From contig NZ_WOTF01000001.1 in NCBI RefSeq assembly GCF_011516935.1, positions 248,001 through 312,000 of the forward strand: a stretch of 64,000 nucleotides of DNA, written 5' to 3'. This document shows, in pieces, positions 59,416 to 64,000 of this stretch. Under the pieces are notes generated by a model. The model was not told the DNA's origin and ran no database searches. It saw only the letters and a list, made by a program, of their open reading frames with translations. Origin of the DNA: Acetobacter farinalis (lineage in GTDB: Bacteria; Pseudomonadota; Alphaproteobacteria; Acetobacterales; Acetobacteraceae). The position numbers and the translations under genes are program-made. Within the stretch, counting starts at the first letter, position 1; each line of letters begins with the position of its first letter.

Positions 59416-60212
59416 GCGGCGTCTCCCTGCAAGGTGGTCTGCGTGGCGTCCGCACGGCGGCGCGGGCTGGAGAGCAGGCTGCGGATGCGGCTTTCCATCA
59501 CGGCGGCCCGGGTGCGGGCCAGCACAATGGCGGCAAATCCGAGCGAAAACCCGAGGGTGGAGAGAGCAAGCGGCCACAGCATGGAAGAGGACATGGTGGG
59601 GGCCCCTGTCAGCGTAATGCTGTCCGGCTGGTGCAGGGTGTTCCACCATTGCACGCTGAACTTGATAACAGGCAGATCCACCGCGCCGGCCAGCGCCAGA
59701 ATGGCCGCGGCTTTGTAGCCCCGCTGCGGGTCATCAAACGCGCGGATAAGGGCGATATGGCCGAGATACAGGAAGAAGAGCACCAGAACGGAGGTCAGCC
59801 GGGCATCCCACACCCACCATGTGCCCCACATCGGCTTGCCCCACAGGGAGCCGGTGGCTAGACACAGCGCGGTAATGCAGGCACCCACAGGTCCGATTTC
59901 CACCGCAGCGAGATCCGCCAGCGGATGCCGCCAGACCAGCGAGAGCACGGCGCACACAGCAAGCCCCGCATAACCGGCAGAGGCCAGCATGGCAGCCGGG
60001 ACATGCACATACATGATGCGGACGGAATCTCCCTGCTGCCAGTCGGCAGGGGAGAAAAACAGCCCCCAGCCCAACCCCGCGAGGGTGAGCAGCAGAGCAG
60101 GCCAGGTCAGCCAGGGTTGCAGACGTGCGCCCAGCTTGAGAAACCGGCCGGGGTTGGCATACCGATGGAAAAAAGCCCCGGTACGCGCGACAAGGGTCGG
60201 TGTGGCGCTCAA
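59412..60212 (-). CDS. ccmC: Haem transporter/handling protein CcmC
   Basis: Six-helix membrane protein that loads haem onto CcmE. At 266 aa it has the tryptophan-rich signature GTWWVWDARLTSVLVLFFLYLG and histidine-bearing loops (MYVHVPAAMLASAGY, FSVQWWNTLHQPDS) on the periplasmic side, as in the family. It is the first gene of the cluster; ccmA and ccmB, which make the ABC part that releases holo-CcmE, are not present in this window. Confidence 0.94.
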   Translation of the reverse strand: MSATPTLVARTGAFFHRYANPGRFLKLGARLQPWLTWPALLLTLAGLGWGLFFSPADWQQGDSVRIMYVHVPAAMLASAGYAGLAVCAVLSLVWRHPLADLAAVEIGPVGACITALCLATGSLWGKPMWGTWWVWDARLTSVLVLFFLYLGHIALIRAFDDPQRGYKAAAILALAGAVDLPVIKFSVQWWNTLHQPDSITLTGAPTMSSSMLWPLALSTLGFSLGFAAIVLARTRAAVMESRIRSLLSSPRRRADATQTTLQGDAA

Positions 60213-60379
60213 ATGTCAGTCCGTTCCGTTATCTGAACAATCAGGTTGGCGTGCAGTGGCCTTATGCCGGATTTCCGGTTGGGGCATGCGCTCGCGCACC
60301 TTTTACATCATTCGAGCCATCTTGACACGAGGCAGTTATTCATGGGCGTCCTGTTCCGACAACACAGCGGAGAGAACAC

Positions 60380-60673
60380 ATGTTGTTTGCCATTATTTGC
60401 ACAGATCGCCCCGGCGCCCTCGAAATACGCAAGGCAACCCGTGAGAAGCATCTGGCTTTTCTGGAAACATATAAAAAGGCGATTCAGTTCGCCGGTCCTC
60501 AACTTGACGTGAGCGGCAACCCCTGCGGCAGTCTGGTGCTGCTGGATGTGCCCGACCGCGCGGCGGCGGAAGGCTTTGCCGCGGCGGACCCGTATGCGGA
60601 GGTCAACCTGTTTGAAAGCGTGATTGTGCGCCCGTTACGGACCGTGTTCCGTGATGGCGCTCTGGTGGAATAG
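60380..60673 (+). CDS. YciI-family protein
   Basis: A 97-aa ferredoxin-like alpha/beta protein of the YciI/YCII family. MLFAIICTDRPGALEIRKATREKHLAFLETYKKAI opens the fold with the conserved His in REKHLAFL. LVLLDVPDRAAAEGFAAADPYAEVNLFESVIVRPLRTVF holds the conserved Asp-Pro-Tyr (ADPYAE) that lines the putative active site. Function in vivo is not established. Its stop is 2 nt from the next gene, so the two form an operon. Confidence 0.9.
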   Translation: MLFAIICTDRPGALEIRKATREKHLAFLETYKKAIQFAGPQLDVSGNPCGSLVLLDVPDRAAAEGFAAADPYAEVNLFESVIVRPLRTVFRDGALVE

Positions 60674-60675
60674 CC

Positions 60676-61092
60676 ATGGCGTACTGGTTGATCAAAAGCG
60701 AGCCTGACGCCTTCAGTTGGGATGAGCAGGTGGCGAACGGGGTGGAACCCTGGACCGGGGTGCGGAACCATCAGGCCAAAAAAAATCTTGCCGGCATGAA
60801 GCTGGGTGACCGCGCCTTTTTCTACCACTCCAATATCCAGCGCGCGATTGTGGGCGTGGTGGAGATCGTGCGGGAAGCCTACCCGGACCTCACGGCAGAA
60901 AGTGGCAACTGGGTGTGTGTGGATGTCAAAGCCATCGGCCCCATGCCCAATCCTGTCACGCTGGCGGATATCAAGCAGGATGCCGCACTGGCTGACCTTG
61001 CTCTGGTTCGCCAGTCCCGCCTTTCCGTGTGCCCCGTCTCCGCGGAGCACTGGCGGCATTTATGCCAGATGGGCGGCTGGACGGGGGACTGA
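60676..61092 (+). CDS. EVE-domain protein
   Basis: A 138-aa PUA-like EVE domain (DUF55/thymocyte nuclear protein 1 type), implicated in binding modified bases. MAYWLIKSEPDAFSWDEQV and WTGVRNHQAKKNLAGMKLGDRAFFYHSN are the family blocks, followed by IVGVVEIVREAYPDLT. A YciI-EVE pair is a common alphaproteobacterial arrangement. It lies 2 nt after the YciI gene and is followed by a strong bidirectional terminator. Confidence 0.93.
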   Translation: MAYWLIKSEPDAFSWDEQVANGVEPWTGVRNHQAKKNLAGMKLGDRAFFYHSNIQRAIVGVVEIVREAYPDLTAESGNWVCVDVKAIGPMPNPVTLADIKQDAALADLALVRQSRLSVCPVSAEHWRHLCQMGGWTGD

Positions 61093-61124
61093 CAGCCTCC
61101 GGGTTGTGAAAAGCCTGAGTGCCG

Positions 61125-61164
61125 AAAAAAAAGGGAGCGGCCCGGCAAGGCTGCTCCCTTTTTT
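61125..61164. terminator. Bidirectional intrinsic terminator
   Basis: A-run, AAGGGAGC (61131-61138), loop, GCTCCCTT (61153-61160), T-run to 61164. The A- and T-tracts on each side make it work in both directions, between the convergent EVE and DUF442-type genes. Confidence 0.85.
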
Positions 61165-61196
61165 CATGCATCGTTTCCGTATGCCGGTTACGGTGT

Positions 61197-61532
61197 TCAG
61201 CCCTGTGTGGCGAGCATCCAGAGCTGGCCCGCGCGGTTGCCGGAGCGGCAATAGGCGAAGATCGGGCCGGGCAGGGTGTTGAGGGTTTCCTGCATGATGA
61301 TCACGGCATCAGAGGAAGGCGCCTGCCCGCCCTGAACAGGGATGGAGATAAAGGAGAGGCCAGCCTGCTTTGCGGCCTCTCCAATGGTTTCGGCTGTCGG
61401 CTGGCCGGGGTCTTCACCATCGGGGCGGGTGCAGACAATGGTTTTGAACCCGGCTTCCTTGATGGCGGGGATATCCGCAACGCTGATCTGCGGTGCGATA
61501 ACAAAATCGGGGGACAGGCTGCGATAAGTCAT
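61197..61532 (-). CDS. TIGR01244/DUF442-type sulfur transferase or phosphatase
   Basis: A 111-aa domain related to the N-terminal part of beta-lactamase-hydrolase-like proteins (Blh) and rhodanese/dual-specificity phosphatase folds. Opens MTYRSLSPDFVIAPQISVADIPAIKEAGFKTIVCTRPDGED and carries the active-site loop AYCRSGNRAGQLW, with C95 and R100. Often linked with sulfide oxidation or biofilm genes, but no Blh metallohydrolase part is fused here. The longer frame upstream runs into the dehydratase promoter and lacks homology. Confidence 0.88.
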   Translation of the reverse strand: MTYRSLSPDFVIAPQISVADIPAIKEAGFKTIVCTRPDGEDPGQPTAETIGEAAKQAGLSFISIPVQGGQAPSSDAVIIMQETLNTLPGPIFAYCRSGNRAGQLWMLATQG

Positions 61533-61707
61533 GGTCGGCAAAATCCTCACGAAAGCAACATGCTCATACGTATTTTTCCCTTTTAGGCCCGGAGGCTTCA
61601 GGCGGAAAGAGGTGGCAGCCCTGCGGTGGCGGTATTCCGGTATGCACGCTACTCTCTGATCCAAGCGCAAGAGTGTCTGGCGCGGAAAAGCAGGGGAGGC
61701 ATGAGAG

Positions 61708-62673
61708 ATGCAGGAAAGTCCGGATTTTTCAGATGTTGTTGCGGCCTCCATTCGCCTGAGAGGACACGCGCACCGCACACCGGTTCTGACCTCTCGGTAT
61801 TTCAATAACCTCAGCGGTGCTGAGTTGTTTTTCAAGGCGGAGAATTTTCAGCGTGTCGGGGCGTTCAAGTTCCGTGGGGCGCTGAACGCCATTTTGTCTC
61901 TGCCCGAAGAGGTGCGCCGGCGCGGTGTGGTGGCGTATTCTTCCGGCAATCATGCGCAGGGAGTCGCTTGTGCCGCGCAGCAGGCGGGTATTCCTGCCGT
62001 AATCGTAATGCCGGAGGATGCTCCCGCCGTGAAACTGGCGGCAACCCGAGGGTATGGCGCGCATGTGGTGACATATGACCGCTATACGCAGGACCGGCAG
62101 ACCATTGCCGCAGCCATTGCAGCGGAACGCGGGGCGACAGTGCTGCCGCCGTTTGACCACCCGGATATTGTTGCCGGGCAGGGCACCGCAGCACTCGAAC
62201 TGTTTGAAAAAACCGGCCCGCTGGATGCACTTTTCGTGCCGATTGGTGGCGGTGGCCTTGCGTCCGGCTGTGCGCTGGTGGCGGAGGCTGTCTCTCCGGG
62301 ATGCGCCGTGATCGGGGTGGAACCCGCCGCCGGAGATGATGCGCGGCAGTCACTTGCCGCAGGCCATATTGTGCAGATTCCCGTGCCGAAAACACTGGCG
62401 GACGGCGCGCAGACCACCGCCATCAGCCCGCTGACATTCGGAATTCTGCGCAGGCTTCTGCGTGAGATTGTCACGGTGGAGGACGCTGTTCTGGTGGAGA
62501 CCATGCGCACACTGGCGGAGCGGATGAAAATTATTGTGGAACCAACCGGCTGCCTTGGTGTGGCGGCTGCCCTTGCCGCAGCGCCGGAGTGGCAGGGCAA
62601 GCGCGTGGGTGTCATTATTTCCGGCGGGAATGTTGATATGACACAGTTTGCGCGGATGGTTGCTGGATTTTAA
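61708..62673 (+). CDS. Threonine dehydratase-like PLP enzyme
   Basis: Fold-type II PLP enzyme (321 aa) of the threonine/serine dehydratase, serine racemase or threo-3-hydroxyaspartate ammonia-lyase group. The PLP lysine is K54 in VGAFKFRGALN, the phosphate loop is GGGGLASG, and SSGNHAQGVA and SGGNVDM are conserved. There is no C-terminal ACT regulatory domain, so it is not the allosteric biosynthetic IlvA. RTPVLTSR near the N-terminus is typical. Substrate within the group cannot be decided by eye. Confidence 0.9.
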   Translation: MQESPDFSDVVAASIRLRGHAHRTPVLTSRYFNNLSGAELFFKAENFQRVGAFKFRGALNAILSLPEEVRRRGVVAYSSGNHAQGVACAAQQAGIPAVIVMPEDAPAVKLAATRGYGAHVVTYDRYTQDRQTIAAAIAAERGATVLPPFDHPDIVAGQGTAALELFEKTGPLDALFVPIGGGGLASGCALVAEAVSPGCAVIGVEPAAGDDARQSLAAGHIVQIPVPKTLADGAQTTAISPLTFGILRRLLREIVTVEDAVLVETMRTLAERMKIIVEPTGCLGVAAALAAAPEWQGKRVGVIISGGNVDMTQFARMVAGF

Positions 62674-62705
62674 AACTTCCAGACTGGCGTTATGATTTTG
62701 ATGCT

Positions 62706-62894
62706 GTGGAGTTCGAGGGTGCTACAGCGTTTGATCAGGCCTTAAAAACGCCGGGGCTGCATACGGTGCGTAAAAAAGTGGCGTATGTGCCTCGGCGGCC
62801 TGTGTTGCCGCCAGATGTGGTTGCGCGTCTGTCCGGTGAACTGTTCTGGAGAAACCCGGAACGAAACCCCGGACAGGCGACGGTTCTGGCGTAG
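62706..62894 (+). CDS. Uncertain 62-codon ORF after the dehydratase
   Basis: A frame of 62 codons starting with GTG; in frame, codons reading KLPDWRYDFDA precede it back to the dehydratase stop without an ATG. Its sequence (VRKKVAYVPRRPVLPPDVVARLSGELFWRNPE) has natural composition but no family I recognise, and no good ribosome site is seen. It could be a small gene, or the 3' remnant of a degraded one. Confidence 0.35.
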   Translation: MEFEGATAFDQALKTPGLHTVRKKVAYVPRRPVLPPDVVARLSGELFWRNPERNPGQATVLA

Positions 62895-62915
62895 GAGCGG
62901 GAGTGCCGCTCCGCC

Positions 62916-63620
62916 TTAACGGTGAATGAAATACAGGTCTGAATACAGGTCTTTCAGAGCCGCCTTGTTGGCCATGCAGCGGCGGACCAGATGCGCACGC
63001 AGGTCAAACGCGGCTTTTTGCACCATCGGGTCTTTGGAAGGGTTATCGAATGCCGGATAGCGCGCAATGCAGGCTTTCAGGTCCGGGTTGCTCATGTCCA
63101 GCCCGGCTTCGATCTGCTTCATGGTCGTGGCGTATTTCTGCGAAACTTCCGTATCGGAATGCCATTCGCTCAGGGCGGACTGCACATCCCCGTTGCGGAT
63201 CAGATAGGTGAAGGTCAGAAACCCGCTTTCTGGTGTGCCATCTGGTTTTTGCACGGTCAGGCGGCAGGCTCTCTGGAAATAGGGCGGCAGGCTGAGGTCC
63301 GGCATGGCGGAGGCCTGCGTAACGGTGACCGGCGCGGTGGGCTGGAAGGCCGTATCCGGCTTTTCAGCTTTGGGCGATGCGGTGTCGGCCTGTGCGGCCT
63401 GCGCACGCTGCATGGCTTCGGACAGGATGGTGTCATACCGGTGCGCGTAACAGAAGGCGGGGTCTGTCCGGGCCTGTGCCAGAGCAGAGTGATAAGCTTG
63501 CTGCTGCGGGGTTTCCGCACAGCCTGCGGCCCCCAGAACAGCCACAGCGCAGGCGGCGCGCAGCAGATGCTGCCAGTGAAGGGGGCGGGCCAGACGAGAA
63601 GGCGATGTGAAGCGCGGCAT
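62916..63620 (-). CDS. Lipoprotein of unknown function
   Basis: A 234-aa lipoprotein: basic N-terminus, hydrophobic core (HLLRAACAVAVLG) and lipobox AAGC. The mature part begins AETPQQQAYHSALAQARTDPAFCYAHRYDTILSEAM, then a Thr/Ala/Pro linker, then a helical region with Cys in RACRLTV, LKACIARYP and RRCMANKAALKDLYSDLYF. AAAGGAG before ATG 63620 supports the start; the frame upstream is non-coding. No homologue is recognised. It is divergent from the gene at the right edge. Confidence 0.75.
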   Translation of the reverse strand: MPRFTSPSRLARPLHWQHLLRAACAVAVLGAAGCAETPQQQAYHSALAQARTDPAFCYAHRYDTILSEAMQRAQAAQADTASPKAEKPDTAFQPTAPVTVTQASAMPDLSLPPYFQRACRLTVQKPDGTPESGFLTFTYLIRNGDVQSALSEWHSDTEVSQKYATTMKQIEAGLDMSNPDLKACIARYPAFDNPSKDPMVQKAAFDLRAHLVRRCMANKAALKDLYSDLYFIHR

Positions 63621-63956
63621 GGCGAACTCCTTTTGGCGCACATTCTGCGCCTGTGTGGTCTTGCGTTCTTTTGTGTTAAGCGCTCCCCGCGCGAGTGACA
63701 ATAGCGGGGGGCAGGAACCTGAACCTCGCGGAAGATATGGATAAACGTGGCAACTTCTGCGGTCGCCGGGCTTTGATGAAGGGCGGTAAGACGGATGCCC
63801 GGCAGATGGGAGGCATAGGCCAGACGGGGGGCGCATCGTGTCGCTTTTCGGGCGTCCTGTGTTACATACTTTTTTGTAGAACAGATTTTTGCGGGCGCTG
63901 GAATGCGCCCCGGCCCGCCTTTCGGGGTGTTGGGCAGAGCAGCAGAAAGGGCACAG
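63621..63956. promoter_or_regulatory. Divergent upstream region with hairpins
   Basis: About 335 nt without a gene, between the lipoprotein and a rightward gene. GGCGCA (63635-63640) with TGCGCC (63646-63651) forms a stem in the lipoprotein leader. GCGGGC (63891-63896) with GCCCGC (63913-63918), plus inner GCGC pairing, lies 38 nt before the rightward ATG and could be an attenuator. No leader peptide rich in regulatory amino acids was found. Confidence 0.4.
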
Positions 63957-64000
63957 ATGAGCACGCAGGACATGACGGGCAGCGAGATAGTGACGCTCAG
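63957..64000 (+). CDS. Start of a gene running off the right edge
   Basis: Only about 14 codons are visible: MSTQDMTGSEIVTL. GAAAGG lies about 7 nt before the ATG. The MTGSEIV start is reminiscent of the N-terminus of acetolactate synthase large subunits (MTGAE/SEIV...), but this is too short to name. The preceding hairpin region would fit an attenuated biosynthetic gene. Confidence 0.45.
   Translation, partial: MSTQDMTGSEIVTL

Overview
This window looks like a chromosomal segment of an acetic acid bacterium (Alphaproteobacteria, Acetobacteraceae; Acetobacter/Gluconobacter/Komagataeibacter type). The inference rests on the GC-rich coding style and on gene neighbourhoods typical of alphaproteobacteria: argH-lptM-lysA-TIGR02302, hdaA next to purM and close to ppk-ppx, and split ccm genes. 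I see no prophage, transposase, integrase or CRISPR array. Almost all of the DNA is housekeeping genes in short, tightly overlapping operons, many with ATGA stop/start overlaps.

Layout. 1-5.7 kb: end of a Tat-type exported protein, hemF, cytochrome b and c1 of a bc1 complex (no Rieske gene here), mtnP and a short-chain dehydrogenase. 6-8.7 kb: tRNA-Tyr, panB, a DEAD-box helicase. 8.8-10.3 kb: an old-yellow-enzyme gene and a divergent ArsR-type regulator around a palindrome. 10.5-18.5 kb (minus strand): argH-lptM, lysA-TIGR02302, galE-serine protease. 18.7-23.1 kb: a small orphan protein, an N-formylglutamate amidohydrolase, aroE, coaE-dnaQ and a lipoprotein. 23.3-30.6 kb (minus): purM-purN-rsmB-rpe-heparinase-like-glycosyltransferase, which may form one long transcription unit. 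30.7-37.9 kb: hdaA, an S46 dipeptidyl-peptidase, ppk, ppx.

38-45.1 kb is the most unusual part. A membrane sensor (dCache, GAF, class III cyclase fold) overlaps an MCE/Mla-type lipid transport operon (permease, ATPase-like subunit, MCE protein, lipoprotein), followed by a KirBac-type K+ channel. By motif reading, the cyclase domain has lost its metal-binding aspartates and the ABC subunit has lost Walker A, the Q-loop, signature, Walker B order and H-switch. Both are intact reading frames, so this looks like a lipid-transport operon built around two pseudoenzymes.

45-50.2 kb: two paralogous FUSC-type efflux proteins on either side of a small helix-hairpin-helix gene. 50.5-54.1 kb: a YidB-family protein, a four-helix membrane protein, a putative outer-membrane protein, and a dicarboxylate/amino-acid symporter behind an AT-rich divergent promoter region. 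54.1-54.8 kb is gene-free and carries a hexanucleotide tandem repeat and a long inverted repeat. 54.8-60.2 kb (minus): ccmC-ccmD-ccmE and ccmF-ccmG-ccmH-ccmI, the cytochrome c maturation genes without ccmAB; they would serve the cytochrome c1 encoded at the left end. 60.4-64 kb: YciI and EVE proteins, a DUF442-type protein, a threonine-dehydratase-like enzyme, a lipoprotein, and the first codons of a gene running off the right edge.
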